Source: Bacteroidales bacterium (GTDB lineage Bacteria; Bacteroidota; Bacteroidia; Bacteroidales; UBA932). Taken from it: DNA of 64,000 nucleotides. Positions within the stretch are counted from its first letter, which is position 1. Every line of letters starts with the position of its first letter. The position numbers and the translations under genes are program-made. This document shows positions 1-9,011 of the stretch, piece after piece. The notes beneath the pieces are model-generated. The model worked only from the letters and a program-made list of their open reading frames with translations. It ran no database searches and had not been told where the DNA came from. The stretch covers positions 1-64,000 of the forward strand of contig JAEESO010000001.1 of NCBI GenBank assembly GCA_016286385.1. Reading direction: 5' to 3'.

Positions 1-576
1 GTAGATGGCCTCTTCCTGGGTCCAGTCGGCTTCAAAGTCCGTATTCGCAGACTTTATGTCGCTCAACTTGGGGCCGCCCATACCGCCTCCCGTGTTCAAC
101 ACCAGGAAGATGCCCTTTTCGGTGGGCACGAAGCAGTAGTTGGGTTTTTCTTCGTCAGACTCCAGGCTCCGGTCGCCCTGGGTCACGTGGATCGTCAGAG
201 TATTGCCGGATTCGGTCGTGATTATCACATCCGTATCCCTCTCGTCATACTCATCCAGATAATCATAGGTTGTATAGGAGAGTTCGAACTGGGGGTATTC
301 CCCTCCGCTGAGCCAGTAGAAGCCCGTATCAGGGTCTTTGAACTCATCCAGTTTGATGGTTCCGGAATAACGGACTTGAAGCCAGTCGGCATTGGAAACC
401 ACCTGCCTGATATGGGGGTTGAAGCCCCCTTCGATAACCATCTTTACAGACTCCGTTGTGTTGTCTATAACGACATCAAACTCTTCATTGACGGTGACAT
501 AAACAGGATTCTCGTGTTTGCAGGCAGCCAGCGCCAGCAATAAACCTGCTATGATGATAATTCGGTCAAGTCTCAT
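1..576 (-). CDS. Lipoprotein with BACON-like region, C-terminus off the window
   Basis: Read on the minus strand from an ATG at 576; 192 codons run in frame to the window edge, so the C-terminus is missing. The N-terminus is a lipoprotein signal (two positively charged residues, a hydrophobic stretch, then LALAAC followed by KHE), so the mature protein should be membrane anchored. The body is beta-rich, and the motif ADWLQV followed later by a segment ending in HVTQGD resembles a BACON module, a fold common in Bacteroidota surface proteins. The plus-strand open frame over the same stretch is an antisense shadow. The exact function is unknown. Confidence 0.75.
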   Translation of the reverse strand, partial: MRLDRIIIIAGLLLALAACKHENPVYVTVNEEFDVVIDNTTESVKMVIEGGFNPHIRQVVSNADWLQVRYSGTIKLDEFKDPDTGFYWLSGGEYPQFELSYTTYDYLDEYDERDTDVIITTESGNTLTIHVTQGDRSLESDEEKPNYCFVPTEKGIFLVLNTGGGMGGPKLSDIKSANTDFEADWTQEEAIY

Positions 577-610
577 ATTCTAGTATTGATTTAATTTTTC
601 TATTTTGTAA

Positions 611-844
611 CTATATCTTTGCCAGAAGGCGGCCGGGAACGGGTTCGGTGAAGGAGGAGCAGATGCCGCGCACCAGTTTGACCGGGTCCGAGAAACAAAG
701 TCCGCGAAAAACCAGTTCTTTCCCGTCCGGGCCGATGAACTTGTTTCCCTGCACTTTGACCCAGGAACTGCCGGAAGAACAGGATGCAGTGAGCAGGATG
801 GCTAGAACGACTGCTACGAAGGCGGAAAGGGTGTTTTTATTCAT
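611..844 (-). pseudogene. Truncated GH5-like lipoprotein remnant
   Basis: A 77-residue frame begins with a good lipoprotein signal (lipobox LLTASC) and continues with WVKVQGNKFIGPDGKEL and FRGLCFSDPVKLVR. This matches the usual start of Bacteroidota GH5-type glycoside hydrolases, which are normally over 300 residues. After about residue 59 the family pattern stops and an unrelated tail of 18 residues leads to the stop. The catalytic barrel is absent. I read this as a gene that lost most of its body by deletion or frameshift. A small secreted protein is possible but less likely. Confidence 0.6.
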
Positions 845-952
845 AGTGATTTACAATTGACAATCATTATTCCGTGATAGCAGTGCAAAAATACTGATTT
901 TTAAGAAAATAACAGCGTCTTCTGAAGGGAAGATGCCTGCGGAAAGATTTTG

Positions 953-1034
953 TGCGGGCGAAGGGACTCGAACCCATACGCATTGCTGCACCAGATCCTA
1001 AGTCTGGGTTGTCTACCAATTCCAACACGCCCGC
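953..1034 (-). tRNA. tRNA-Leu (anticodon UAG)
   Basis: The minus strand folds as a class II tRNA. The seven-base acceptor stem GCGGGCG pairs with CGCCCGC and is followed by discriminator A. The D-loop contains GGTAGAC, the anticodon stem CCAGA/TCTGG encloses the loop CTTAGGA with anticodon TAG, and there is a long variable arm and a T-arm with GGTTCGAGTCC. The length is 82 nt and no CCA is encoded. The extended variable arm and the anticodon fix the identity as leucine. Confidence 0.95.
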
Positions 1035-1046
1035 GGGATTGGACTG

Positions 1047-1054
1047 CAAAGATA
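1047..1054 (-). promoter_or_regulatory. -7 box for tRNA-Leu
   Basis: TATCTTTG on the minus strand fits the Bacteroidota TAnnTTTG consensus. It ends 12 nt before the tRNA 5' end, which allows a very short 5' leader. Confidence 0.6.
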
Positions 1055-1059
1055 CAAAA

Positions 1060-1788
1060 TTATCCTAAAATCTTTGCAATAAGGGAAGAAGAAGTTTCTC
1101 CGGTGAGTTCAGATATGTGTGCGGAGAGGCGCTTAAATGACTCGGAAGGGGAGTGTGAGCACTCCAGGGAGTCATCAGCACCTGCAAAGGGGAACCCAGC
1201 TGGAGCTCCGGGGAAGCCGCCGGAGCCGGCAAGGTCCTCGGGTTTACAGAAGGAAGCCACCTGCCAGCCGGAGTAGTGGAGGTCTGCGCCGCGGTATACG
1301 CGGACAAGGTCTCCAATAACCAGCCGGCACTGCATCTGAAGCCTGGTGAGAAGGGCATCGGCAGCACTTTTCTTAATCCCAAGAAGTGTGCGCACTTCCT
1401 TCACGGAAACGGACCCGCGTTCATTCACATAGTCCATCACGGCAGTCTGTGGGCCGGGCTGCAGGGCGTATTTTTCCAGGGACTGCCGGTAATTCCTCAG
1501 TTCCCTGTACCATTCAAAAGTGGCAAAGGCCGCCTTGCCGCCGCAGAGGTATTTCCCATAAAGGATGTCTCCGCTCTGGACGCAGTCAATCTTCCAGTCC
1601 CAGGGGCCAAGGACACCGGCGTCTCCGTCAAACCAGTACGACGGATGCGTCATCTCTTCCACGGAATAACCGGCAATGGGATTTTCAAAAAACGGCACCA
1701 GGCCGCACTCCAGGATGGCCCGCTGCATGGTCTCTGCACTCACAATTGTGGGCGCAGAAAGATTTCCGGCATGATGACCGATACTCAT
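1060..1788 (-). CDS. AlkZ-related winged-helix protein
   Basis: A 242-residue soluble protein. Segments such as IAGYSVEEMTHPSYWFDGD, GPWDWKI and LCGGKAAFATFEWYRELRNY match a Bacteroidota family annotated as AlkZ-related, after the DNA glycosylases that act on crosslinks. The second half (residues about 115-165) has a winged-helix look with GIKKSAADALLTRLQ. Its ATG overlaps the stop of prmA by four bases (ATGA), so it is the last gene of the AsmA-like/prmA operon. Enzymatic activity is not established for this branch; a DNA repair or DNA-binding role is inference. Confidence 0.65.
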   Translation of the reverse strand: MSIGHHAGNLSAPTIVSAETMQRAILECGLVPFFENPIAGYSVEEMTHPSYWFDGDAGVLGPWDWKIDCVQSGDILYGKYLCGGKAAFATFEWYRELRNYRQSLEKYALQPGPQTAVMDYVNERGSVSVKEVRTLLGIKKSAADALLTRLQMQCRLVIGDLVRVYRGADLHYSGWQVASFCKPEDLAGSGGFPGAPAGFPFAGADDSLECSHSPSESFKRLSAHISELTGETSSSLIAKILG

Positions 1789-2624
1789 TTCTTAGTGAAT
1801 TCAAGGCAGGCCCAGCCTTCACGGGAAGAGGACCCGGCGGGGAGGAGCCCGGCCTCCATGGCCGCGGCTGTGACCGCGGGGACATCGGCCTCAAAGAAAC
1901 CGCTCAGGAGAAGATGCCCGCCGCGCTTAAGTGAGCGTGCGTATGTGGGCATATCCTCAATCACTATGTTGCGGTGGATGTTGGCAAGGAGGATGTCGTA
2001 TGTTCCCATCTGCAGCAGCGATGCATCCCCACAGGCGGTCTCAACGCGCGTCCCCACCTTGTTCCACCTGCAGTTGCCCCAGGCGCTGCGTGCGGCCACA
2101 AGGTCTATGTCCACGGCAAACACCTTGCGGGCGCCCATCTTTGCGGCAAGGATGGCAAGGATTGCCGTGCCGCAGCCCATGTCGCACACATAAGATCCGC
2201 GTACGGGAAGCCTTAGGAGCCTGGACATCATCATATATGTGGTATGGTGATACCCCGTCCCGAAAGCCATCTTTGGGTCTATCCAGATGTTGTAACGGGT
2301 GCGCGGAACATCTGTATTGAACGGAGCCTTCACGGTAACAACGCCGTCCACTACAATGGGCTCGAAAGAAGCCTCCCAGGAAGCGTTCCAGTTCTGGCCC
2401 TGAACAAGGGCAGTGGTGAATGTGGCCCCCGGAAAGCCGCTCAGCACGGCCTTTACCTCCGATGCCCTGTATGAATCCTTCTGGATGTAGCACTTAAGGA
2501 AAGGATCCTCCGTCACAAAGGAATCGAACGGGAGCTCGGACAGTTCAGCCATTATAATCTCCGCCATCTCCTCTGAGAAAGGAGACAGCTTAACGCTTAC
2601 TTCCAGATACTCTTCACTGTTCAT
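1785..2624 (-). CDS. prmA: Ribosomal protein L11 methyltransferase
   Basis: A 279-residue SAM-dependent methyltransferase that modifies ribosomal protein L11 in the cytoplasm. The PrmA signature IDPKMAFGTGYHHTT lies near the middle, followed by the SAM-binding loop DMGCGTAILAILAAKMGA, the acidic VDID at the end of strand 2 and the LLANIHRNI motif. An N-terminal substrate-recognition domain of about 90 residues precedes the catalytic domain, as in the family. The start overlaps the end of the upstream AsmA-like gene by 11 nt and its stop overlaps the AlkZ-related start, so the three genes are translationally coupled. Confidence 0.93.
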   Translation of the reverse strand: MNSEEYLEVSVKLSPFSEEMAEIIMAELSELPFDSFVTEDPFLKCYIQKDSYRASEVKAVLSGFPGATFTTALVQGQNWNASWEASFEPIVVDGVVTVKAPFNTDVPRTRYNIWIDPKMAFGTGYHHTTYMMMSRLLRLPVRGSYVCDMGCGTAILAILAAKMGARKVFAVDIDLVAARSAWGNCRWNKVGTRVETACGDASLLQMGTYDILLANIHRNIVIEDMPTYARSLKRGGHLLLSGFFEADVPAVTAAAMEAGLLPAGSSSREGWACLEFTKK

Positions 2625-5600
2625 TTGCCGATGATAATTCTTTTTCCAGTCTCAGGATTTCCTGTTTTATGGCCTCACGGCGGGATTCCACGTTTCCAAG
2701 GATGCCCTCCTGGAAGCCTGCCATGCCTTCCGCGGCGCCCTCAAGTTCTTCTACGGAAACTTCCTCTGAAGCCCCGGAGCCCGCCTCCTGCTGCCTCAGA
2801 TACTCTGCCGCACGGTTTTCCGCCAGTGCCTTCTCCACGCCAAGTTCAAAGATATTGTGGATGGCTGCAAGCAGGGAATACTGCACGGTGTCCATCTGTT
2901 TTGTGAACACCGGAACGTTGGCGCTTCTGTATCGCGCCCTTCCAAGCCCGTACTTTATATGGTCAAAGTCCTTGCCCCAGGCATTGAGGCCGAACTTAAA
3001 CAGCAACGGAGACTTTATCACGGAAATATGGTAATCCAGCCATTCGTCCAGCTGCTGGTATCCGCTTGCCGCCACCATATACCTGTCTACGTTGAGCACA
3101 AACGGGAATACATCTATGCGGTTATCCCTCATCATTCCGGTTACCGACATGTTGTCTATGTGGGCCTTCTTTTTGTCCCTGAACATGAGGAGCCGCGCAA
3201 TTTTTGTGAAGTCCTTGCTGTCCTTGAGGTTGAGGTCGTTGCCGGAAATCTTGAGTATGCCGTCCACGGAAGGGATGATGAGATTCATGTTGGTGTCTAT
3301 CTGGGTGGTGGCGGCAATCTCACAGTCAAGGTCTCCGTCAAAGCTTGTGAGCATGGGCATGAGGGTATCCACGGCAGGGAACAGCGTAATGACTTTCTCT
3401 GCGGTTATGTTCACAAGGTTAAGGTCAAATCCGGCCGATAAGTCCTTCTTGTTCCGCGTGGAGTAGAATCCTTCAAAATAGAGGTCTCCCATGTTGGAGG
3501 CGGCGATGGCGTTTGTCACCTGCAGCGTGCGGTCACGCATGGCTATATCGGCGGCAGCCCAGCTTATAAGGAGACTGTCGTACTTTATGCCGCTGGCTTC
3601 CAGCGTGAAGTCCACATCCAGGTTGGAGGGGATTACGATGAGCTTACTTCCCGTTGAATCCGGAAGCTCTGCGCTTTCCACGGCCTGCTCTACGGCCTCG
3701 TCGGAAGCATCAGAGAGCTTCTGCGGCGGCTCATACGTGGTGTAGTAAGCATAGGCGCGCATAAGCTCGTTGGCGTCAAGGTAGTTGGAGGAAACATCGG
3801 CCTTAAGTTTGAGCTTGCTCTTTCCCCGGCCGATAAGCGCCCGCCTCAGGCCCGTCAGGTTTGCCCGTGCCGATACATCCGACACTCCCGCATTGATGGT
3901 GATGTTCTGAAGGTCAAGGGTGTCGTTGTCAAATGAGCCCTTTATGGCCGATACCCGCGTCCTGAGCGGGAAAGCCGGCATCATGATGCGGCCGCTGGAT
4001 AGATCCAGATTGCCTTCGATGTCCCAGTTCCTAACATAGCCCTGGAGGGCCTTTGAGAGGCTTATCTTGATGTCCTTGGAGGCGAAATCGTCCTTGGCCT
4101 GGCGGTTAAGGCGTTCAAGGCGGGCCTTGCGGAAGAGGGAATCACGCGGCACTCCCGGATAAACCCTCTGGAGGGAATCCAGGATGTGGTTCCGGCGCTC
4201 TGAGCTGAACCGGCGGGAGGATACGTGCTTCCTTGCGCTGATATCAAATTTGACGTCGCGTAAAGCATAGAAATCCGTTCCCTTCCTGAAGCCAAGGCGT
4301 CCGGAAGAGGACGTGAGGGTGAGTTTTGGCGAAGACTGAGCCTTGGAAGCCGGCGTAATGCGGAAAGTCTCAGTGTTTTCACGCAGTCTGATGCCCATGC
4401 CTTCCTGGTCCCGGAGCCCCAGGCTTTCAAGTTTCAGAAGGCCCATAAGGGGAGTGAGCTCCTTGCCCCTCTTCAGGATATCGGCCGAATTCTGCATCAG
4501 GAGAAGCAGTTTCCCGCCCTTGATGTCAAGGTTTCCGTAACGGGCCGATAAAGTGTCCGTACGTGCTTTCAACGCCAGTACGCGTGCGCCCTGGCGGATG
4601 TTCCGGTCTATCTTGTTGGCCTTTGTGGCAAGTTCCAGCTCCAGCGCCGGGATAAGGGCGTCTATGCTGTCCGGGGCATCCTGGATGGAGAGGTCACGGG
4701 CGTCAAGGTTACAGAGAATATCGGCCCCTCCTATCTTAACCATGTTGAGCTGGGACTTCCGCACCTTGCCGTGAAGCTTTGCGTCAATTGCGCCGGTGCC
4801 GGTGATGCCGCGCTCTGAGGTGAATGCCCTTGTGAGGGAGTCTACGCGTGCCCTTGCGGTGCCGTCAAAAACAATAAGAGGGTCTTCTCCCAGAGCGTCC
4901 TTGACCCCTCCGGTGAGATTAATTCTGGTGCCAAGGATGTCTACAAATAGTTTCCTTATGTCTGCATCCACGGCCCTCAGGTCATCAGTAGTGACCGTGG
5001 CGTCAAGCGCTACGCGGCCCTGGCGGCTGAGGCCGTCGTAATCCAGGAGGGCCTGCGGAACCAGGAGTTTTGCCTCCACCGCCGGCATCCTTCCGCCGCC
5101 GTAAACGCCGTCTATGTTGGCGTCAAGGGACAGCCTGGCGTTTGTCTTGATCTTTTTCAGGACCGGGATATTGTTCTGGTATTCTTCAATGAGCTTCCCT
5201 AGCGGGCAGTCCTTGATGTGGGCCTCAAGGTCCAGGTTATACGCTCCCTTTCCGGCCGTGACGCTGCCTTCTCCGTCAAGGTGAAGGGAGCTAACATCCA
5301 GCCCCAGGCGGTTAAGCTGCACCTGCAGGGAGTCGTCCTGCCTTTCCGGAAAATCCCCGTCCAGGGATATTCCAAGAGGCACTCTGAGCCTCCCGAACTT
5401 CCCGGTTGCAAGCCACGCATGTGCCTTTGCGTCCAGTTCCAGGTGGCGGTCCCCGCCTTTGGCCCTGAGTGACTGAAGGGCCACCGCCACAGTATCGGCC
5501 GGAAGCCTTCCGGAAACAAACAGGGAATCCACCTCCAGGGCCGATTCCAGCTTCTCTATGCTCCGTGTATCGATGTGCCCGTCAAGGCTCAGACGCCGCA

Positions 5601-6207
5601 TGGTGAACATTCCGTGAACGGTGTCGCGCGGGTTTGTGAACACGATGAACGGGCGGTCGCTCATGTGCACCTTGTTTATCTCTATCCTTGGTGCGGGCTT
5701 TTTGGTGGTATCTTTCTTGGGGCCGCCTAAGGGCAGGATATCCCAGTTTGCGGCCGATGAATCATAGTAGTGCGCAAAGATCCTTGGATGCATGAGCTCC
5801 GCCTTCCGGATGTGGAAGCCGTCCCCGCGGATGATGCCCATGTAGTTGAGGGAAACGCTGAGGTGGCGGAAAGACGCCAGGGTATCAACCTCTTCCCCCC
5901 GGCCTGCCTTCATGAGGCTGAAGCGCCTCCCGCTATCCGGGTAGATTGTGTCCCACTGGGCGTATCTGTCATGGGGGTAGGTGAGGGAGAAGTCATCGGC
6001 CTCCAGATTGAGGAAGGGAAAACTCTTTATCACGTGGGCCTTGATGTTCCCGAAGGAGACGTCTCCTTCCACGTAATCTGCGGCAAACTTATTTACAAGT
6101 TTTGTAAGGACCGCCGGCCTGAGGATTACCTGCAGTGCCACAAGGACCGCCACAAGCAGCCCCGCCACCGCTATAACTACGTTCCGTATGACCTTCCCCG
6201 GTTTCAT
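2614..6207 (-). CDS. AsmA-like inner-membrane-anchored envelope protein
   Basis: About 1197 residues. One N-terminal membrane segment (residues about 7-27) is followed by a very long beta-rich region with repeated short hydrophobic strands. This is the layout of AsmA/TamB-like proteins that span the periplasm and are linked to outer-membrane lipid or protein homeostasis. The opening after the anchor (VLTKLVNKFAADYVEGDVSFGNIKAHVIKSFP, split here as two motifs) is typical of the AsmA N-terminal domain. I chose the ATG at 6207 and not the one 27 nt upstream, because the -7 box TATATTTG sits between the two. The C-terminus is polar and coiled-coil-like. Confidence 0.75.
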   Translation of the reverse strand: MKPGKVIRNVVIAVAGLLVAVLVALQVILRPAVLTKLVNKFAADYVEGDVSFGNIKAHVIKSFPFLNLEADDFSLTYPHDRYAQWDTIYPDSGRRFSLMKAGRGEEVDTLASFRHLSVSLNYMGIIRGDGFHIRKAELMHPRIFAHYYDSSAANWDILPLGGPKKDTTKKPAPRIEINKVHMSDRPFIVFTNPRDTVHGMFTMRRLSLDGHIDTRSIEKLESALEVDSLFVSGRLPADTVAVALQSLRAKGGDRHLELDAKAHAWLATGKFGRLRVPLGISLDGDFPERQDDSLQVQLNRLGLDVSSLHLDGEGSVTAGKGAYNLDLEAHIKDCPLGKLIEEYQNNIPVLKKIKTNARLSLDANIDGVYGGGRMPAVEAKLLVPQALLDYDGLSRQGRVALDATVTTDDLRAVDADIRKLFVDILGTRINLTGGVKDALGEDPLIVFDGTARARVDSLTRAFTSERGITGTGAIDAKLHGKVRKSQLNMVKIGGADILCNLDARDLSIQDAPDSIDALIPALELELATKANKIDRNIRQGARVLALKARTDTLSARYGNLDIKGGKLLLLMQNSADILKRGKELTPLMGLLKLESLGLRDQEGMGIRLRENTETFRITPASKAQSSPKLTLTSSSGRLGFRKGTDFYALRDVKFDISARKHVSSRRFSSERRNHILDSLQRVYPGVPRDSLFRKARLERLNRQAKDDFASKDIKISLSKALQGYVRNWDIEGNLDLSSGRIMMPAFPLRTRVSAIKGSFDNDTLDLQNITINAGVSDVSARANLTGLRRALIGRGKSKLKLKADVSSNYLDANELMRAYAYYTTYEPPQKLSDASDEAVEQAVESAELPDSTGSKLIVIPSNLDVDFTLEASGIKYDSLLISWAAADIAMRDRTLQVTNAIAASNMGDLYFEGFYSTRNKKDLSAGFDLNLVNITAEKVITLFPAVDTLMPMLTSFDGDLDCEIAATTQIDTNMNLIIPSVDGILKISGNDLNLKDSKDFTKIARLLMFRDKKKAHIDNMSVTGMMRDNRIDVFPFVLNVDRYMVAASGYQQLDEWLDYHISVIKSPLLFKFGLNAWGKDFDHIKYGLGRARYRSANVPVFTKQMDTVQYSLLAAIHNIFELGVEKALAENRAAEYLRQQEAGSGASEEVSVEELEGAAEGMAGFQEGILGNVESRREAIKQEILRLEKELSSANEQ

Positions 6208-6211
6208 CACA

Positions 6212-6219
6212 CAAATATA
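6212..6219 (-). promoter_or_regulatory. -7 box abutting the AsmA-like start
   Basis: TATATTTG is followed by only four bases (TGTG) before the ATG at 6207. Transcription would start at or next to the start codon, implying a leaderless or nearly leaderless mRNA. Confidence 0.55.
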
Positions 6220-6272
6220 TAAAAAATAATGCACATTATCCCATCGTCATTCCCGGCAATATTATCCCCGTC

Positions 6273-6294
6273 ATTCCCGGCTCCGACCGGGAAT
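6273..6294. terminator. Intergenic hairpin ATTCCCGG/CCGGGAAT
   Basis: An 8-bp perfect stem with a 6-nt loop lies between the divergent AsmA-like gene and efp. A partial second copy of the left arm (TCATTCCCGGC) lies at about 6248. It looks like a member of a small intergenic repeat family. The following T-rich run is weak, so a terminator role is uncertain. Confidence 0.35.
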
Positions 6295-6316
6295 CTCTTT
6301 ACAGACATAAAGAAAA

Positions 6317-6348
6317 TTTGCAGAAAAAACCACAAATTCTTAATTTTG
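6317..6348 (+). promoter_or_regulatory. efp promoter (-33 TTTG, -7 TAATTTTG)
   Basis: TTTG at 6317-6320 and TAATTTTG at 6341-6348 have the 20-nt spacing of Bacteroidota sigma-ABfr promoters. The predicted start is about 6354, leaving a leader of about 40 nt before efp. Confidence 0.75.
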
Positions 6349-6393
6349 TGAGATTTTTGGAAATAACAATTAACTAAACATACCAGATTTTTT

Positions 6394-6963
6394 ATGGCAA
6401 CAACTGCTGACCTTAAAAACGGAATGTACCTGATGTTCAACGGCAAACCCTGCGTTGTAGTGTACTTCCAGCACGTGAAACCCGGTAAGGGCCCCGCATT
6501 CGTAAAGACCAAACTCCGTAACCTTGAGAACGGCCGCATCCTTGAGAACACCTTCACCGCAGGCGTAAAGCTTGACACAATCTCCGTGGAGCGCCGCCCC
6601 TACCAGTTCCTCTATGATGACGGTGAGGCCTTCAACTTCATGCACGAGGAAACCTACGAGCAGATTACCCTCCCTCACGACGTAGTGGAGAACGCAGACC
6701 TCATGAAGGAAGGACAGCGCGTGGAAATGATGTACATGACAGAGCCCGAGGAACGCTGCCTCACCTGCGAACTTCCCACCTACGTAACCCTGGAGGTTAC
6801 CTACAGTGAGCCCGCAGTTAAGGGTAACACCGCTTCCACCAGCGCCCTCAAGGAAGTCACCCTTGAAACCGGTGCCAAGATCATGGTCCCCCTGTTCATC
6901 GAAACAGGTGAAATCATCACCGTGAACACCACAGACCGCAGCTACGGCCAGAGGGTAAAATAA
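6394..6963 (+). CDS. efp: Elongation factor P
   Basis: A 189-residue protein that relieves ribosome stalling at proline runs. The start ATTADLKNGMYLMFNGKPC, the exposed loop HVKPGKGPAFVKTKL with the tip lysine near residue 32, and the C-terminal TGEIITVNTTDRSYGQR are diagnostic. Length and three-domain organisation match the family. It is transcribed alone from its own promoter and followed by a 30-bp perfect palindrome. The modification enzyme is not in the window. Confidence 0.96.
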   Translation: MATTADLKNGMYLMFNGKPCVVVYFQHVKPGKGPAFVKTKLRNLENGRILENTFTAGVKLDTISVERRPYQFLYDDGEAFNFMHEETYEQITLPHDVVENADLMKEGQRVEMMYMTEPEERCLTCELPTYVTLEVTYSEPAVKGNTASTSALKEVTLETGAKIMVPLFIETGEIITVNTTDRSYGQRVK

Positions 6964-7005
6964 TTCCCTGGCGGCTAAGCTACTGGCTCTCAGTTGGTTA
7001 TAACG

Positions 7006-7035
7006 AGTCGGGTGCACCTGCAGGTGCACCCGACT
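7006..7035. terminator. 30-bp perfect palindrome after efp
   Basis: AGTCGGGTGCACCTG is followed directly by its exact reverse complement. There is no loop spacing and no T-run, so it could be a strong pause or terminator hairpin in both directions, or a protein-binding palindrome. It lies 43 nt after the efp stop. Confidence 0.5.
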
Positions 7036-7135
7036 TTGCGTAAGGCGCTGTGGATGAGAAATTTGCGCGCCAGCCTCAAATGCGCCTTGCAAGCATGTGA
7101 AAAATTTCCGATATTTGCATAAATATATCATTGTA

Positions 7136-8284
7136 ATGAAAGTTCTGATTGTAGACGACGAACGCGCCATCCGTTATTCCCTGAAGGAAATCCTGGAGAT
7201 GGAATCCTATCAGGTGGAAACCGCTGAAAACGGCGCGGAGGGCCTCCAGAAGGCGTCAAAAGAAAAATATGACGCCATTTTCTGTGACATCAAGATGCCT
7301 GAGATGGACGGCACGGAGATGCTTGTGAAGATTGTTGAGGAAGGCATAGAGACTCCCGTGATAATGATTTCAGGTCATGCCGATATTAACACGGCCGTTG
7401 ACTGCATCAAGAAAGGCGCCTTCGATTTCATAGAAAAGCCCCTGGACCTTAACCGCATCCTCATCACCCTGAAGAACGCCACGGACAAGGCAAACCTTGT
7501 AACCCAGACCAAAATCCTCAAAAAGAAGATCTACGGCCGCGAGATGGTGGGTGAATCAGAGCCCGTGGAGCACCTCAGGGACATGATCCAGAAGGTGGCG
7601 CCCACCGCAGCAAGCGTCCTCATCACCGGCCCCAACGGCTCCGGCAAGGAGCTTGTGGCCCAGAGCATCTACCAGCTCAGCGAGCGCTCCATGATGCCGT
7701 TTGTGGAGGTGAACTGCGCCGCCATCCCTTCGGAACTTATTGACAGCGAACTCTTCGGCCATAAGAAAGGCTCATTTACATCGGCCATAAGGGACCATAA
7801 GGGAAAATTTGAGCAGGCCGATGGCGGAACCATCTTCCTGGACGAGATTGGAGACATGTCCCTGGCTGCCCAGGCAAAGGTTCTCCGCGTGCTGCAGGAA
7901 CGCAAACTCACCCCGGTGGGCGGAGACAAGGAAATCACCGTGGACGTACGCGTGATTGCCGCCACCAACAAGAACCTCCAGGAGGAGATTGCGGCCGGGA
8001 ACTTCCGCGAGGACCTCTATCACAGGTTAAGCGTCATTGTCCTCAAGGTTCCGGCCCTTGACCAGAGAAAGGACGATATCCCTCTCCTTGTGAAGCACTT
8101 CACGGAACAGATCTGCGCAGAAAGCGGAAAGCCTGTGCGCGAATACCAGCCGGAAGCAGTGAAAATGCTCCAGGATCGTCCCTGGCCCGGCAATATCCGT
8201 GAACTGAGGAATGTTGTTGAGCGCCTCCTCATCCTTGGCGGCAGTCCCATCAGCGCACAGGACGTACAGGATTATGTAATGTAA
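7136..8284 (+). CDS. NtrC-family response regulator lacking the DNA-binding domain
   Basis: The start is the ATG at 7136; a near-consensus box GATATTTG at 7110-7117 rules out the frame's upstream ATG. Residues 1-120 are a receiver domain with the phospho-acceptor near D51 in FCDIKMPEMDG. Residues about 140-370 are a sigma-54-type AAA+ domain: Walker A GPNGSGKE, Walker B GGTIFLDEIGDM, sensor region RPWPGNIRELRNVVERL. The protein ends right after the AAA+ domain at 382 residues, with no Fis-type helix-turn-helix. The loop that normally reads GAFTGA reads GSFTSA. It may pair with the NtrY-like kinase at 9837-13343. The first base of cmk follows 13 nt after the stop. Confidence 0.88.
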   Translation: MKVLIVDDERAIRYSLKEILEMESYQVETAENGAEGLQKASKEKYDAIFCDIKMPEMDGTEMLVKIVEEGIETPVIMISGHADINTAVDCIKKGAFDFIEKPLDLNRILITLKNATDKANLVTQTKILKKKIYGREMVGESEPVEHLRDMIQKVAPTAASVLITGPNGSGKELVAQSIYQLSERSMMPFVEVNCAAIPSELIDSELFGHKKGSFTSAIRDHKGKFEQADGGTIFLDEIGDMSLAAQAKVLRVLQERKLTPVGGDKEITVDVRVIAATNKNLQEEIAAGNFREDLYHRLSVIVLKVPALDQRKDDIPLLVKHFTEQICAESGKPVREYQPEAVKMLQDRPWPGNIRELRNVVERLLILGGSPISAQDVQDYVM

Positions 8285-8297
8285 ACCCATAGCAGTT

Positions 8298-9011
8298 ATG
8301 ACTATCCCCGATATAACCATTGCAGTAGACGGCTACTCATCTACCGGCAAAAGCACATTTGCAAAGATGGTTGCCAAGGAATTCGGCTTCCTGTATCTTG
8401 ACAGCGGCGCTATGTACCGCGGCGTAACCCTCTTTGCCATGGAGGGCGGCATGGCCCCGGACGGAAAAATCAACGAGGATGCCCTTAAAAAGGCTCTTCC
8501 CGGCCTGGACCTTCACTTTCAGAGGGAAGATGACAAGACGCTTCTCTACAGCGGTTCACGTTGCATTGAGCCCCTCATCCGCACCCTTGAGGTAAGCGCC
8601 CTTGTGAGCCCCGTCAGCGCCATCCCCTTCGTGCGCGCCTGGGTGGATGAACACCTCCACGCCTTCTCTGAGGGCGGCCGCGTCATCATGGACGGCAGGG
8701 ATATCGGCACAACTGTATTCCCTAATGCAGAGGTGAAGATTTTCATGACCGCAGAGCCCGCCGTACGCGCCCAGCGCCGTTTTGACGAACTTGTCTCAAA
8801 GGGTGAGAACCCCAGCCTGGAGGACGTAATGAAAAACCTCCAGGAAAGGGATTACATAGATTCCCACAGGGAAACTTCTCCGTTAAGGCAGGCCGATGAT
8901 GCCTTTGTGCTTGACAACACCCACATGACCCTCCATGAGGAACTTGTGTGGATGCTTGGCCTCCTTCAAGGCAAATTCACCCTTCTGGAAACTCCCGGAA
9001 TCACGTGGTAA
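8298..9011 (+). CDS. cmk: Cytidylate kinase
   Basis: A 237-residue cytoplasmic kinase that phosphorylates CMP and dCMP. It shows the P-loop GYSSTGKST, the CMP-binding segment YLDSGAMYRG, DGRDIGTTVFP and the lid region RAQRRFDEL. Size and order match bacterial Cmk. It lies 13 nt after the response regulator and overlaps ispH at its 3' end, so these three genes form one transcript. Confidence 0.95.
   Translation: MTIPDITIAVDGYSSTGKSTFAKMVAKEFGFLYLDSGAMYRGVTLFAMEGGMAPDGKINEDALKKALPGLDLHFQREDDKTLLYSGSRCIEPLIRTLEVSALVSPVSAIPFVRAWVDEHLHAFSEGGRVIMDGRDIGTTVFPNAEVKIFMTAEPAVRAQRRFDELVSKGENPSLEDVMKNLQERDYIDSHRETSPLRQADDAFVLDNTHMTLHEELVWMLGLLQGKFTLLETPGITW

Noticed and set aside
187..543. Plus-strand 118-residue frame
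   Set aside because: Lies antisense to a convincing lipoprotein gene (1-576, minus) and has no family pattern.
6370..7170. 266-residue minus-strand frame across efp
   Set aside because: Antisense to efp and crosses its promoter and terminator palindrome.
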